From NCBI GenBank assembly GCA_902790375.1, contig CADARY010000004.1, positions 38,777 to 102,776 of the forward strand: a stretch of DNA of 64,000 bases, in the 5' to 3' direction. The DNA is from Oscillospiraceae bacterium (lineage in GTDB: Bacteria; Bacillota; Clostridia; Oscillospirales; Oscillospiraceae). The notes under the pieces are model-generated. The model was not told the origin of the DNA. It did not search any database and saw only the letters and a list, made by a program, of their open reading frames with translations. Positions 33,727 to 42,908 of this stretch are shown here, piece after piece; the first letter of the stretch is position 1, and every line of letters begins with the position of its first letter. The translations under genes and the position numbers were made by a program.

Positions 33727-36282
33727 ATGAAACTCATGATCCTGGACGGCAACAGCATCGTCAACCGCGCCTTTTTCGGCGTGCGCGCTCTCAACGCGCC
33801 GGACGGTACGCCCACCAACGCCATTTTCGGCTTCCTGAATATTCTCCAGCGCATGCTGGACGAGCATAAGCCGGACGCGGTCTGCGTGGGCTTTGACCGG
33901 CGGGAGCCGACCTTCCGCCACAGAGCCTATGAGGGGTACAAGGCTCAGCGCAAGGGCATGCCGGAGGAGCTCCAACAGCAGATGCCGATCCTCAAGCAGA
34001 TGCTGGACGCCATGGGCATCCGCCGCTATGAGCTGATCGGCTACGAGGCGGACGATATCCTCGGCACCGTCTCCGTCAAATGCCATGACGCGGGCTGGGA
34101 CTGCGTGGTCGTCACCGGCGACAAGGACAGCCTCCAGCTCATCACCGATACCACTACGGTCGCAAACGTCAAAACCCGTATGGGCGCGACCGAGACCATT
34201 AACTATACGCCTGCCGTTTTCCGGGAGGAATACGGCTTTGATCCGCCGCAGATGGTGGATCTCAAGGCCCTCATGGGCGACAGCTCCGACAATATCCCGG
34301 GCGTGCCCGGCGTGGGCGAGAAGACGGCGCTGGAGCTGATCCGGAAATACGGGACCATCGAGAACATCTATGCCGACCTCTCCGCCCTGGAGGTAAAGGA
34401 GGGCGTGCGCAAAAAGCTTGCCGCCGGGGAGGAGAGCGCCCGCATGTCCTATTGGCTGGCGACGATCCTCAAGGAGGTGCCCATGGACTTCGATCCGGCG
34501 GAGAACCGCTGGAACCGAAACTACACGGACGCCCTGTACCCGCTCTTAAAACGCCTGGGCTTTCAGAAATTCATCGAGAAATGGGGCGTCAGCGAAAGCG
34601 CCGTGGCAGCGCCTGCGGCGGCGGATAAGGCGCTGCCCCGCATCGAGGCGACGGCGGATAAGCTGCCCGCACTCCTGAAGGCTGTGGAGGAGGCAGAGCT
34701 TCTTGCCGTGGCCTTCGGCGAAGATTCGGATACCATCGAGCTCTGCGACGGAAGGGCGGTCTACACCGCCGCCTGGCAGAGCTGCGACGAGGACTATAAC
34801 AAGCTTCTGAAAGCGGTGTTCCGCCCGGAAAAACAGAAGCTCGGCCATAATGTCAAGGAGCTTATGAACACCCTGGCACGGGAGGGCCTGAGCCGGGAGG
34901 GCTTTGCGTTTGACACGGCCCTCGCCGCGTATCTCCTGGACGCCAATGAGAGCGACTATCCGCTCGAGCGGGTATCCGCCCGCTGGCTGGGGCAGGAGTA
35001 CGCCGGGACGGAGGCGGTATGGCTCCTTTATCCCGTACTGCGCAGGAAGCTTGAAGAGCTCAACATGCAGGAGCTCTATGAGAGGATCGAGATGCCGCTG
35101 TGCATGGTCCTCTCGGATATGGAGCAGGCGGGCTTCTATGTCGACCGCACTGCCCTGTATGAGTTCGGTGAGAGCTTGAACGGGGATATCGAACGCCTGC
35201 AGGAGAGCATCTGGCAGCATGCGGGACATGCCTTCAACATCAATTCCCCCAAACAGCTCGGCGAGGTTCTGTTTGAGGAGCTGATGCTCCCCTCCGGCAA
35301 GAAGACCAAGACCGGCTGGAGCACCAATGCAGACGTGATGGAAAAACTGCGGGGCAAGCATCCCATCGTGGATGAGGTGCTGGAATACCGCACCCTTACA
35401 AAGCTCAAGTCCACCTATGCCGACGGGCTTCTCAAGGTTATTGAGGAGGACGGGCGGATTCGCTCCAGCTTCCAGATGACGGTCACGGCGACGGGGCGGC
35501 TTTCGTCCACGGAGCCGAACCTGCAGAATATCCCGGTGCGCAAAAAGCTCGGCGCGCAGATCCGCCGCATGTTTGTCGCGGGGCCGGACATGGTGCTGGT
35601 GGATGCCGATTACAGCCAGATCGAGCTGCGGCTGCTGGCTCACATCTCCGGGGATGAAGCCATGCGCGAGGCCTTCCTGAGCGGTGAGGATTTCCACACC
35701 GTCACCGCGTCCAAGGTCTTCAACGTCCCGCTTGAGGAGGTCACACCCACCCTGCGCAGCCGGGCCAAGGCCGTCAACTTCGGCATCGTCTACGGCATCT
35801 CCGCCTTCTCCCTGGCCCAGGATATCGGCGTCTTTCCCAACGAGGCCAAGGCTTATATGGACGCCTACCTCAGCAAGTATCACGGTGTGCGCGACTATAT
35901 GGAGCGGATCAAGGAGAAGGCCAAGGCGGACGGCTATGTGGAGACCCTGTTCCACCGCCGCCGTTATCTGCCCGAGCTCAAAAGCGCCAACTTCAATGTC
36001 CGCGCCTTCGGAGAGCGTGTGGCGCTCAATATGCCGGTGCAGGGCACAGCCGCGGATGTCATTAAGCTCGCCATGGTCAATGTCCATCGGCGGCTCAAGG
36101 AGGAGAAGCTTGCCGCAAGGCTCATCCTCCAGGTACACGATGAGCTTATTGTCGAGTGCCCCGAGGCGGAGGCCGGGCAGGTGCAGCGGCTTCTTGAGCA
36201 GGAGATGGAAAATGCCGTGCACTATTCCGTGCCCCTGATCGCTGAGGCCCATATCGGCCACAGCTGGGCGGAGGCGCATTGA
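33727..36282 (+). CDS. polA: DNA polymerase I, proofreading site degenerate
   Basis: An 851-residue PolA for Okazaki fragment processing and repair synthesis. The 5'-3' exonuclease (1-290) is complete (YEGYKAQRKGMPEELQQQ, GDKDSLQLI, LMGDSSDNIPGVPGVGEKTA). The polymerase has motif A DADYSQIELRLLAHISGD, motif B RAKAVNFGIVYGISAF and motif C LQVHDELIVECPE. The middle 3'-5' exonuclease domain keeps its shape, but its first motif, normally D-x-E, reads AVAFGEDSDT, so it is probably inactive, as in B. subtilis and Taq. The stop overlaps the rimI start as TGATG. coaE and mutM, often next to polA in Firmicutes, are absent here. Confidence 0.97.
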   Translation: MKLMILDGNSIVNRAFFGVRALNAPDGTPTNAIFGFLNILQRMLDEHKPDAVCVGFDRREPTFRHRAYEGYKAQRKGMPEELQQQMPILKQMLDAMGIRRYELIGYEADDILGTVSVKCHDAGWDCVVVTGDKDSLQLITDTTTVANVKTRMGATETINYTPAVFREEYGFDPPQMVDLKALMGDSSDNIPGVPGVGEKTALELIRKYGTIENIYADLSALEVKEGVRKKLAAGEESARMSYWLATILKEVPMDFDPAENRWNRNYTDALYPLLKRLGFQKFIEKWGVSESAVAAPAAADKALPRIEATADKLPALLKAVEEAELLAVAFGEDSDTIELCDGRAVYTAAWQSCDEDYNKLLKAVFRPEKQKLGHNVKELMNTLAREGLSREGFAFDTALAAYLLDANESDYPLERVSARWLGQEYAGTEAVWLLYPVLRRKLEELNMQELYERIEMPLCMVLSDMEQAGFYVDRTALYEFGESLNGDIERLQESIWQHAGHAFNINSPKQLGEVLFEELMLPSGKKTKTGWSTNADVMEKLRGKHPIVDEVLEYRTLTKLKSTYADGLLKVIEEDGRIRSSFQMTVTATGRLSSTEPNLQNIPVRKKLGAQIRRMFVAGPDMVLVDADYSQIELRLLAHISGDEAMREAFLSGEDFHTVTASKVFNVPLEEVTPTLRSRAKAVNFGIVYGISAFSLAQDIGVFPNEAKAYMDAYLSKYHGVRDYMERIKEKAKADGYVETLFHRRRYLPELKSANFNVRAFGERVALNMPVQGTAADVIKLAMVNVHRRLKEEKLAARLILQVHDELIVECPEAEAGQVQRLLEQEMENAVHYSVPLIAEAHIGHSWAEAH

Positions 36283-36743
36283 TGGAATACACGATCCGTG
36301 ATGTGACGCCGGAGGATATCCCGCAGATCGGGCAAATCGAGACGCTGTGCTTCTCCATGCCCTGGACGGCGGAGCAGCTTGCGGGGCAGATGAAGGACGC
36401 ACAGCACGAGTTCATCGCCGCCGCAGACGAAAGCGGCACTGTCCTCGGCTATGTGGGGATGATGTTCGTCCTGGACGAGGGCTACATCTCCAACGTGGCC
36501 GTCTCCCCGAAATACCGGCGGCAGGGGATCGCCGACGCGCTGATCGAGCGGCTGGACGAGCTCTGCTCCGGGCACGGCCTTGCGTTTGTGAGCCTGGAGG
36601 TGCGCGCCGGGAATGTCCCCGCCATTGCCCTTTACGAAAAGCACGGCTTTGCCCGCGCGGGGCTGCGCAAAAACTATTATGAGCGCCCTCGAGAGGACGC
36701 GATCATCATGACAAAATTCTTTGAATCGAGGCAAGAGCTTTGA
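36282..36743 (+). CDS. rimI: Ribosomal protein S18 alanine N-acetyltransferase
   Basis: A 153-residue GNAT-family acetyltransferase with the acetyl-CoA loop VSPKYRRQGIADALIERL (about residue 72) and the RimI-type end LEVRAGNVPAIALYEKHGF followed by KNYYERPREDAIIM. RimI acetylates the N-terminal alanine of ribosomal protein S18. It sits between polA and tsaD, and the rimI-tsaD pairing is the usual one. The ATG overlaps the polA stop with GGAGG 7 bases upstream, and its stop overlaps the tsaD start. Confidence 0.92.
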   Translation: MEYTIRDVTPEDIPQIGQIETLCFSMPWTAEQLAGQMKDAQHEFIAAADESGTVLGYVGMMFVLDEGYISNVAVSPKYRRQGIADALIERLDELCSGHGLAFVSLEVRAGNVPAIALYEKHGFARAGLRKNYYERPREDAIIMTKFFESRQEL

Positions 36744-37741
36744 AAATACTTGCATTTGAATCCACCTGCGATGAAACCGCCGTCGCCGTTGTGGAGGACG
36801 GCAGGAGGATACTCACCGATCAGATCCTGTCCCAGGCAGCCCTGCATGCGGTTTACGGCGGCGTCGTGCCGGAGATCGCCTCCCGCTGCCATGTGGAGGC
36901 CATTTCTATCCTGGCTCAGCGTGCAATCGAGGCTGCCGGGATCGAAAAGAAGGACATTGACGCGGTGGCGGTCTCCTATGCCCCGGGCCTCATCGGCGCG
37001 GTGCTGGTCGGCGTCAACTTCGCCAAGGCCTGCGCCTCAGCGCTCAAGGTGCCGCTGATCCCGGTGCATCACATCCGCGGGCATATTGCGGCAAACTATC
37101 TGGCCTATCCGGAGCTGGAGCCGCCCTTCCTCTGCCTTGCCATCTCCGGCGGCAACTCCCTGCTGGTGGATGTGCGGGACTACACGGATATGAAGATCCT
37201 CGGTTGTACCCGGGACGATGCGGCAGGGGAGTGCTTTGACAAAACAGCCCGTGTTCTCGGCCTGCCTTATCCCGGCGGCAGACCCATTGAAGAGCTCTCC
37301 AAAGGCGGGGATGACACCAAGTACGTTTTCCCAACCGCGCATGTGGAGGGGCACCCCTACGACATGAGCTTCTCAGGCCTCAAGACTGCGGTCATCAACC
37401 TTGTACATAACGCAGAGCAAAAAGGGGAGGAGATCGACCGGGCCTCGCTTGCGGCCTCCTTCACCAAGGCGGTGAGCGACAGTCTCGTGCCGCGCACCAT
37501 GCAGGCGGCGCAGGAGCTGGGCTATGATAAAATCGTCGTGGCGGGGGGCGTGGCGGCCAACGCTCGCATCCGCGCGGACTTTAAGCGCGAAGCCGAAAGG
37601 GCGGGACGGCAGCTTTTCATCCCGCCGCTCAGGCTCTGCGGCGACAACGGCGCCATGGTGGGCGCCCAGGGCTATTATGAATATCTCGCGGGCGTGCGGG
37701 CCGGAAGCGACCTGAACGCCTACGCGACCATGGAGATCTAA
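36740..37741 (+). CDS. tsaD: tRNA N6-threonylcarbamoyladenosine synthase catalytic subunit
   Basis: A 333-residue TsaD (Kae1/Gcp family). It transfers the threonylcarbamoyl group made by TsaC onto A37 of ANN-reading tRNAs, working with TsaB and TsaE. The start MKILAFESTCDETAVAVVEDG is the family N-terminus and supports the unusual TTG start, which overlaps the rimI stop. The metal-binding HHIRGH (about residue 110), the glycine loop LAISGGNSLLV and the C-terminal CGDNGAMV are intact. tsaB and tsaE are not in the window, while tsaC lies 20 kb upstream in fused form. Confidence 0.96.
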   Translation: MKILAFESTCDETAVAVVEDGRRILTDQILSQAALHAVYGGVVPEIASRCHVEAISILAQRAIEAAGIEKKDIDAVAVSYAPGLIGAVLVGVNFAKACASALKVPLIPVHHIRGHIAANYLAYPELEPPFLCLAISGGNSLLVDVRDYTDMKILGCTRDDAAGECFDKTARVLGLPYPGGRPIEELSKGGDDTKYVFPTAHVEGHPYDMSFSGLKTAVINLVHNAEQKGEEIDRASLAASFTKAVSDSLVPRTMQAAQELGYDKIVVAGGVAANARIRADFKREAERAGRQLFIPPLRLCGDNGAMVGAQGYYEYLAGVRAGSDLNAYATMEI

Positions 37742-37766
37742 ACCACAGAAGGACGGTGAGTGGGCA

Positions 37767-38453
37767 ATGGGGATACATGATGGACACCGGGCCCGGCTGA
37801 GAGCAAGCTTTCTTGAGCACGGGCTGCGGAGCATGAACGACATCAACGCCCTGGAACTGCTGCTCTTTTACGCCTTGCCTCGCCGGGACACCAATGAGAC
37901 GGCCCACCTGCTGCTCGAGCGCTTCGGCAGTCTCGACGGCGTCTTCTCTGCCCCGATCGAGGAGCTGTGTGAGGTGGAAGGGGTCGGCGAATATGCCGCC
38001 GCCCTTATCACCCTGATCCCGGAGATCATGAAGAAGGCACGCCTCTCCAAGGTCAGAGAGATCAGGCAGATCAAATGCTCGGAGGATGCGGGGGAGTACC
38101 TGCTGCCCTACTTCATGAACGAACAGGACGAAGTGGTGTATATGCTCTGCCTCGACGCAAAGCGCGCGGTGATCTGCTGCACCGAGATGGGCCGGGGCGC
38201 GGTCAACACGGTGGATGCCAATATCCGCCGCATGGCGGAGAAGGCCCTCAAGGTCAAAGCCTGCTCCGTCATCATCGCCCACAACCATCCGAACGGTATC
38301 GCCATCCCCTCCCGGGAGGACGACCTTTTTACCAAGTGCCTGTATGACGCGCTGGAAACGGTCGGCATCCGCCTGGAGGACCATATCATCGTCGCCGATG
38401 AGGATTATATTTCTGCTGCGGATTCCGGCATGATGAGTTTCTACAAATACTGA
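37767..38453 (+). CDS. radC: RadC/MPR-family JAB-domain protein
   Basis: A 228-residue RadC-like protein. The N-terminal helix-hairpin-helix UPF0758 part (VEGVGEYAAALI near residue 72) is followed by a JAB/MPN-fold domain with the metal motif E-x..HNHPNG-x7-S-x2-D: IIAHNHPNGIAIPSREDD near residue 170. RadC of this family was once assigned to repair, but that has been withdrawn; the activity of the JAB domain is unknown. Its place after uvrB-polA-rimI-tsaD suggests it is the last gene of that operon. Confidence 0.9.
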   Translation: MGIHDGHRARLRASFLEHGLRSMNDINALELLLFYALPRRDTNETAHLLLERFGSLDGVFSAPIEELCEVEGVGEYAAALITLIPEIMKKARLSKVREIRQIKCSEDAGEYLLPYFMNEQDEVVYMLCLDAKRAVICCTEMGRGAVNTVDANIRRMAEKALKVKACSVIIAHNHPNGIAIPSREDDLFTKCLYDALETVGIRLEDHIIVADEDYISAADSGMMSFYKY

Positions 38454-38868
38454 TTATGTTCACCACTATTTGTTTCCAAAATGTAATTATATGCGCTTTG
38501 CGGCTTCGACATGATCCCGCTGTATTTCCGCTTTGCGCTGAAAAATCCGGCTCTTTCGCCTGTTGAAAAAGCTGTTGAAAATGTTGATAACTATTTGCTA
38601 TATTATTATGGGAATCATTTATGTAAACATTTGTTACCGACTGCTTGAAGGACGAAAACGCCAGTAAACAGCATGCAATACTGAAAAACTGCGCTTATTT
38701 GACCTGAAAACCGGAAAAGAAAAAATGCTGACAAAAGCACAAAAAGTGACAAAATAATACAAATCGTAATTTCCTGGACGCGGTCAACAATTATTTTGCT
38801 GTGTGGAAGGAAAAGAGCTTGACTTCACGGGAGAAGTGTGCTAAACTATCTCTCGCTGTGAAAAGCAT
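38454..38868. other. AT-rich intergenic region before tRNA-Thr
   Basis: 415 bp with no convincing gene. It is clearly more AT-rich than its surroundings. It contains a promoter-like sequence, TTGAAA (38575-38580), 18-base spacer and TATATT (38599-38604) with TGC, with no reading frame after it. Three near-repeats of TGTTGAAAA/TGTTGATAA lie at 38561-38590. The tRNA promoter is at its end. Confidence 0.5.
38819..38847 (+). promoter_or_regulatory. Promoter of tRNA-Thr
   Basis: TTGACT (38819-38824), 17-base spacer, TAAACT (38842-38847) with extended TGC, 21 bp before the tRNA. Confidence 0.7.
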
Positions 38869-38944
38869 GCTGGTATAGCTCAGTCGGTAGAGCAGCTGAT
38901 TCGTAATCAGCAGGTCGTGTGTTCGAGTCACATTACCAGCTCCA
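38869..38944 (+). tRNA. tRNA-Thr (anticodon CGT)
   Basis: Full cloverleaf: acceptor GCTGGTA pairs with TACCAGC; D stem GCTC/GAGC; anticodon stem GCTGA/TCAGC with loop TTCGTAA, giving anticodon CGT (38902-38904), which reads ACG threonine codons. The T arm has GTTCGAGTC. The discriminator base is T and CCA is encoded. The T discriminator agrees with the TGGA of the thrS T-box at 59954. Confidence 0.96.
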
Positions 38945-38990
38945 CCCGCAAGCCTTTGTGTATCAAGGGTTTGCGGGTTTTTCTTTTTCT
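38944..38990 (+). terminator. Terminator after tRNA-Thr
   Basis: ACCCGCAA pairs with TTGCGGGT, with further pairing of CCTT with AAGG, followed by TTTTTCTTTTT. Confidence 0.85.
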
Positions 38991-39079
38991 TGCAGGCGTT
39001 TTCGCCATTGCTATATGCGGATGCACAGCAAAAACCTCCCACCGCTTTATGCGGCAGGAGGTTTTGTCCAGTCAAGCGT

Positions 39080-40027
39080 TTATTTGTTGATGTCCACCAG
39101 CGTGTAGCTGCGGCTGCCGAGGCCGATTTCTTCGGCGTGCTCCAGCGTATGCAGACCCTGACGGTCATCAATGCGCCACATGAGCTTCTCATTGCCCTCC
39201 GCCTTCGACACGAGATCCAGGCAGGCCTGATCCAGCGCGACGGGATCGGTGGAGGCCAGGATGCCGATGTCATGGATGTCGGGCTCCTCGGGATTGCCGT
39301 CGCAGTCGCAGTCGATGGAGATGCGGTTCATGACATTGATGAACACAACCTGATCACCCAGATAGTCGCAGACGCCCTTCGTGGCCTCCGCCATCGCCTC
39401 AAGGAACTCCAGCTGCAGCTCGTCGTGCCAGTGGGTGTCACTGGTGCCGCCGGAGTGGATGCGTACCTTGCCCATGGCAGAGGCAAGGCCGATGGAGGCG
39501 TTCTTGATCGCTCCGCCGTAGCCCGCCATGGCATGGCCCTTGAAATGGGACAGCACGAGGTAGGAGCCGTAGTCCTTGAAGTGCGCGCCCACCAAATCGC
39601 CCTGGATGCGCGTGCCGCCGGTCACGGGGATCTCCACAGAGCCGTACTCGTCCAGGATCTGGAAGTCCGCAATGGAGGTAAAGCCGTGATCCTCTGCGAC
39701 CTGGTAGTGCTCGGCAGTCGCGGCGCGGCCGCCGCTGTAGGCGGTGTTGCATTCGACGATCGTGCCGTCGACCTTTTTCATAAGATCCACGATCAGCTCG
39801 GGGCGCAGATAGTTGCTGGCAGGCGGCTCGCCTGTGGAGAGCTTCACGGCGACGGGACCGACCGGCTTCCAGTTGAGCGCCTCATAGATTTTCACAAGCC
39901 CTTCGGGGGAGATATCGTCCGTAAAATAGACGACGGGCTTTTCCGGTTCGTCCGCATAGGCACGCACGGCGCCGAGAACGCCAAGGATGAGCAGCAGGAC
40001 GAGCAGCAGGGACAGCACTTTCTTCAT
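39080..40027 (-). CDS. Exported DUF362-domain protein
   Basis: A 315-residue DUF362 protein with an N-terminal signal peptide (VLSLLLVLLLILGVLGAVRAYA). The family's conserved core is seen: VAVKLSTGEP, GHAMAGYGGAIKNASIGLAS and GILASTDPVALDQACLDLV. Many DUF362 proteins carry ferredoxin-like 4Fe-4S motifs; none is present, but a CDCDGNPEEPD stretch could bind metal. Function is unknown. The start is set at 40027 because AGGAGG precedes it and a signal peptide follows; the longer frame runs over the ribosome site. It lies 28 bp after the permease gene, so the two form an operon. Confidence 0.82.
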   Translation of the reverse strand: MKKVLSLLLVLLLILGVLGAVRAYADEPEKPVVYFTDDISPEGLVKIYEALNWKPVGPVAVKLSTGEPPASNYLRPELIVDLMKKVDGTIVECNTAYSGGRAATAEHYQVAEDHGFTSIADFQILDEYGSVEIPVTGGTRIQGDLVGAHFKDYGSYLVLSHFKGHAMAGYGGAIKNASIGLASAMGKVRIHSGGTSDTHWHDELQLEFLEAMAEATKGVCDYLGDQVVFINVMNRISIDCDCDGNPEEPDIHDIGILASTDPVALDQACLDLVSKAEGNEKLMWRIDDRQGLHTLEHAEEIGLGSRSYTLVDINK

Positions 40028-40055
40028 GTATGAATCCTCCTGTTTTTTAATATGC

Positions 40056-40967
40056 TTATACAATCAGGTTGACCACGAGACCGGTCAACAGGGCGAACAC
40101 AATAACAAAGGCCCAGTAGAGCAGGAAACGCCGGATACCCAGCACGATTTTCAGCGCGCCGAGATTCGTGATCTTCGTCGCGGGCCCGGTGAGCATGAAG
40201 GCCGCGGCGCTGCCGATGCTCATCCCCTCCCAGAGCCACTCCCGCAAAAGCGGGATCGTCCCGCCGCCGCAGGCGTAGAGCGGCACGCCGATCGTCGCGG
40301 CCATCAGCACGCCCCAGGCCTTGTCTCCGCCGAAGAGGGCGGCCATCTGCTCCTGGGACACATAGCGCTGAAAGAGAGCGGAGAGCAGCACGCCGAGGAG
40401 GAAGTGCGGCCCCGTAGCCCGGATGTTGCGCCAGACGTTCAGCAGATACCGGATCAGGATATTGGGGTGCGTATCGTGGCTTGCGCGCTCCTCAAAGCCG
40501 GAGAAATCAAAAAAGCCTTTGTCCTTGTAGAAAAGGCGGATCAGAAGGCCCGCCGCGCAGCCGCAGAGAAAGCAGGACACGATGCGCACCGTCAGCACGG
40601 TGGGGCCCAGCGCGGCGCTGTAAACGATGAGCTGGGGGTTCAGCAGGATCGAGGCCATCATGAACGAGGCCAGCCAGTCATGACGCATACCCTGCCTGGA
40701 AAAGGACGCGGCGACGGGGATGGTGCCGTACATACAGAGGGGAGAGGCGATGCCAAGCAGGCAGGCGGGAACGATCCCGAAGAGCCCCCAGGATTTCCCC
40801 TGCATCCGGCGGAAAAGATTGTGAATGCCGTTTTTGGCAAACACCGAGATAAAGGAGCCGATGGCGATGCCGAGCACCCAATACCAGAAAATCTGCCTGA
40901 ACTGAATATCAAAATAGTACCAGAGATAAATAAACTCCCGGCGCAGAATGTGTGCGAAGTTGTTCAT
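40056..40967 (-). CDS. YraQ/ArsP-type permease (DUF318)
   Basis: A 303-residue integral membrane protein of the PF03773 permease family. Two similar halves are seen, with the repeated signatures GIASPLCMYGTIPVAASF (about residue 74) and GVPLYACGGGTIPLL (about 227), each having the family's C-x-G-x2-P pattern, and about eight hydrophobic helices. Members include ArsP-like organoarsenical exporters and permeases of unknown substrate; no ars genes are nearby. It is transcribed ahead of the exported DUF362 gene. A shared role in moving and handling an ion or small thiol-reactive compound is only a guess. Confidence 0.85.
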   Translation of the reverse strand: MNNFAHILRREFIYLWYYFDIQFRQIFWYWVLGIAIGSFISVFAKNGIHNLFRRMQGKSWGLFGIVPACLLGIASPLCMYGTIPVAASFSRQGMRHDWLASFMMASILLNPQLIVYSAALGPTVLTVRIVSCFLCGCAAGLLIRLFYKDKGFFDFSGFEERASHDTHPNILIRYLLNVWRNIRATGPHFLLGVLLSALFQRYVSQEQMAALFGGDKAWGVLMAATIGVPLYACGGGTIPLLREWLWEGMSIGSAAAFMLTGPATKITNLGALKIVLGIRRFLLYWAFVIVFALLTGLVVNLIV

Positions 40968-41116
40968 GCCCGTATCTGCTCCCCGCAGACCGCTGTCTGC
41001 TCCAATCTGTGTTTTCTATACGTTACCACATGCAGGGAGGAAATGGCAAGCCTTTTGTTGCAATTCATGGTGAAGGATGCCGCACCCGGGACAGGGGCGT
41101 GCTGCAATACAGCGTC

Positions 41117-41145
41117 TTGCTATTTTGCTGTGCCCGGGTTACAAT
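41117..41145 (+). promoter_or_regulatory. Promoter of M29 aminopeptidase gene
   Basis: TTGCTA (41117-41122), 17-base spacer, TACAAT (41140-41145). Confidence 0.55.
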
Positions 41146-41176
41146 ATGGGCATCCTGATCGGAAAAGGAGAAGGAA

Positions 41177-42412
41177 ATGAAGGTCACAAAGGAAATATTA
41201 CACAGCTATGCCCGCCTGATTGTCGGCTCCGGCGCGAATGTCCAGCCCGGACAGGCGGTGCTTCTGAACATCTCCGTGGATCAGGCGGAATTTGCCGCCA
41301 TGCTCACGGAGGAGTGCTACCGGGCCGGGGCAAAGCGGGTCGATCTTGAATGGCAGTGCGACGAGGTATCGCGCCTGCATTTCGAGTATGCCGCACAGGA
41401 GACCCTCTGCGAGGTGCGGGAATGGGAGGAGGCCAAGGCCCGGCAGATGACCGTGGACTATCCCTGCTGCATTATTGTGGAGTCAGAGGACCCGGACGCC
41501 ATGGCCGGCATTTCGCCCGATAAGCTCTCCGCTGTGGAGCAGAGCAGGGCAAAGGTGCTCAAGCCCTATGACGACGCCATCGACGGCATGCACCAGTGGT
41601 GCATCGCGGCCATCCCCTCGGAGAAGTGGGCGAAGAAATGCTTCCCCGGGGATACGACCGAGCGGGCTATGGAAAAGCTCTGGGACGCGGTGCTGAAAAC
41701 CATGCGTATCGACGGGGTGAACGACCCTGTGGCAGCCTGGAAGGCGCATACGGATTGCATCAGTGAAAAGGCCGCCTGGCTCAATGCTCAGGGCTTCTGC
41801 CAGCTTCGCTATCACAGCGCAAACGGCACCGACTTTCATGTCGAGCTGATCCCCGACGCCCACTGGGAAGGGGCTGCCGATGTCAATTCCCGAAACGGGG
41901 CAAGCTACATCCCCAACATGCCGACGGAGGAGATCTTCACTACTCCGCTTGCGGGAAGCTGCGGCGGCACCCTGGTCGCGACCAGGCCACTTTCCTGGAA
42001 CGGCCAGCTCATCGAGAACTTCTCCATCACCTTTGAAGACGGCAGGGCCGTCTCCTGCAAGGCGGAGAAGGGGCAGGCGCTGCTGGAAAAGATGCTGCGC
42101 ATGGACGAGTGCGCCAATATGCTCGGCGAGGTGGCGCTCGTGCCGAAGGAGAGCGCGGTGAACTCCTGCGGCTTCCTGTTCTACAGTACGCTCTTTGACG
42201 AGAACGCCTGCTGCCATGTAGCCCTCGGCGCAGGCTACAAGGAGGTGCTGCCGGACGGGAACGAGCTCACCGTGGCGCAGGCGAAGGAGCGCGGCATCAA
42301 CGATTCCATGATCCATGTGGACTTCATGGTGGGCAGTGACGATCTTGCCATCGACGGCGTGCGCCCCGACGGCAGCAGCGCTCCCATTTTCCGCAGCGGC
42401 ACCTGGGCATGA
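41177..42412 (+). CDS. M29-family aminopeptidase (AmpS/PepS type)
   Basis: A 411-residue M29 metalloaminopeptidase, a cytosolic co-catalytic metal enzyme that trims peptides. Conserved segments: NMPTEEIFTTP (about residue 253), LGEVALVPKESAVN (about 316), GFLFYSTLFDENACCHVALG (about 332) and HVDFMVGSDDLAIDG (about 377), which together supply the metal ligands and catalytic Glu and His. Length is typical. AAAAGGAGAAGGA precedes the ATG. It is monocistronic: a divergent permease lies upstream and a convergent ygjV-like gene downstream. Confidence 0.94.
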   Translation: MKVTKEILHSYARLIVGSGANVQPGQAVLLNISVDQAEFAAMLTEECYRAGAKRVDLEWQCDEVSRLHFEYAAQETLCEVREWEEAKARQMTVDYPCCIIVESEDPDAMAGISPDKLSAVEQSRAKVLKPYDDAIDGMHQWCIAAIPSEKWAKKCFPGDTTERAMEKLWDAVLKTMRIDGVNDPVAAWKAHTDCISEKAAWLNAQGFCQLRYHSANGTDFHVELIPDAHWEGAADVNSRNGASYIPNMPTEEIFTTPLAGSCGGTLVATRPLSWNGQLIENFSITFEDGRAVSCKAEKGQALLEKMLRMDECANMLGEVALVPKESAVNSCGFLFYSTLFDENACCHVALGAGYKEVLPDGNELTVAQAKERGINDSMIHVDFMVGSDDLAIDGVRPDGSSAPIFRSGTWA

Positions 42413-42422
42413 CATACGCCGC

Positions 42423-42908
42423 TTATCTCAGAATCGACGCCAGCGCGGTCATCGCGGAGACGGAGTCCACCACGCCGGAGACATAGTCGCCGACCAGCAG
42501 ATCATACGCGGCCCAGAGCACGAGATTAACAATCATGTTGAGCTTGATGGCCTTCGCGCGCTTTGCAAAGTAGCAGCCTACCGTATAGAGAACGGTGGCG
42601 ATGATCGGCAGAAGGCCCGTAAGGCCCCGATTGTTTGTATAGAGGCCGAGAGCGGCCACGGCGACGACAAACAGAGCGCAGCGCTCTGCCGTGAAGCGGT
42701 CATAGGCGAGCAGGCAGTTTCTCACCGCGCAGAGCGCACAGGTGGTCACCCCGCTGATGGAGGCAAAAAAGATATTGGCGACCGCGAGCAGCAGGCACTG
42801 GGCGGCCTGATAGAGATAGATGCGCTTCCGGTCCCGGCTCCAGGCGCTCAGTAAGGTGAAGCAGGCTCCTGCCAGGGAGATGATATTTCCGATGAGCACA
42901 GGCTTCAC
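42423..42908 (-). CDS. YgjV-family inner membrane protein
   Basis: A 161-residue, very hydrophobic protein with about five transmembrane helices and the YgjV (Imp-YgjV) layout: GNIISLAGACFTLLSAWSRDRKRIYLYQ at the start, ISGVTTCALCAVRNCLLAY in the middle, and LNMIVNLVLWAAYDLLVGDY near the end. Function is unknown. It starts at GTG (42908) with AAAGGA upstream. It converges on the M29 gene with only 10 bp between stop codons and no clear terminator. Confidence 0.8.
   Translation of the reverse strand: MKPVLIGNIISLAGACFTLLSAWSRDRKRIYLYQAAQCLLLAVANIFFASISGVTTCALCAVRNCLLAYDRFTAERCALFVVAVAALGLYTNNRGLTGLLPIIATVLYTVGCYFAKRAKAIKLNMIVNLVLWAAYDLLVGDYVSGVVDSVSAMTALASILR

Noticed and set aside
38561-38590. 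TGTTGAAAA/TGTTGATAA repeats as DnaA boxes or a replication origin
   Set aside because: No TTATCCACA box, no dnaA/dnaN or other origin gene nearby, and only three short repeats.
38869-38944. tRNA-Thr as an attachment site for an integrated element
   Set aside because: No integrase, no direct repeat of the tRNA 3' end downstream was seen, and the following genes look chromosomal.
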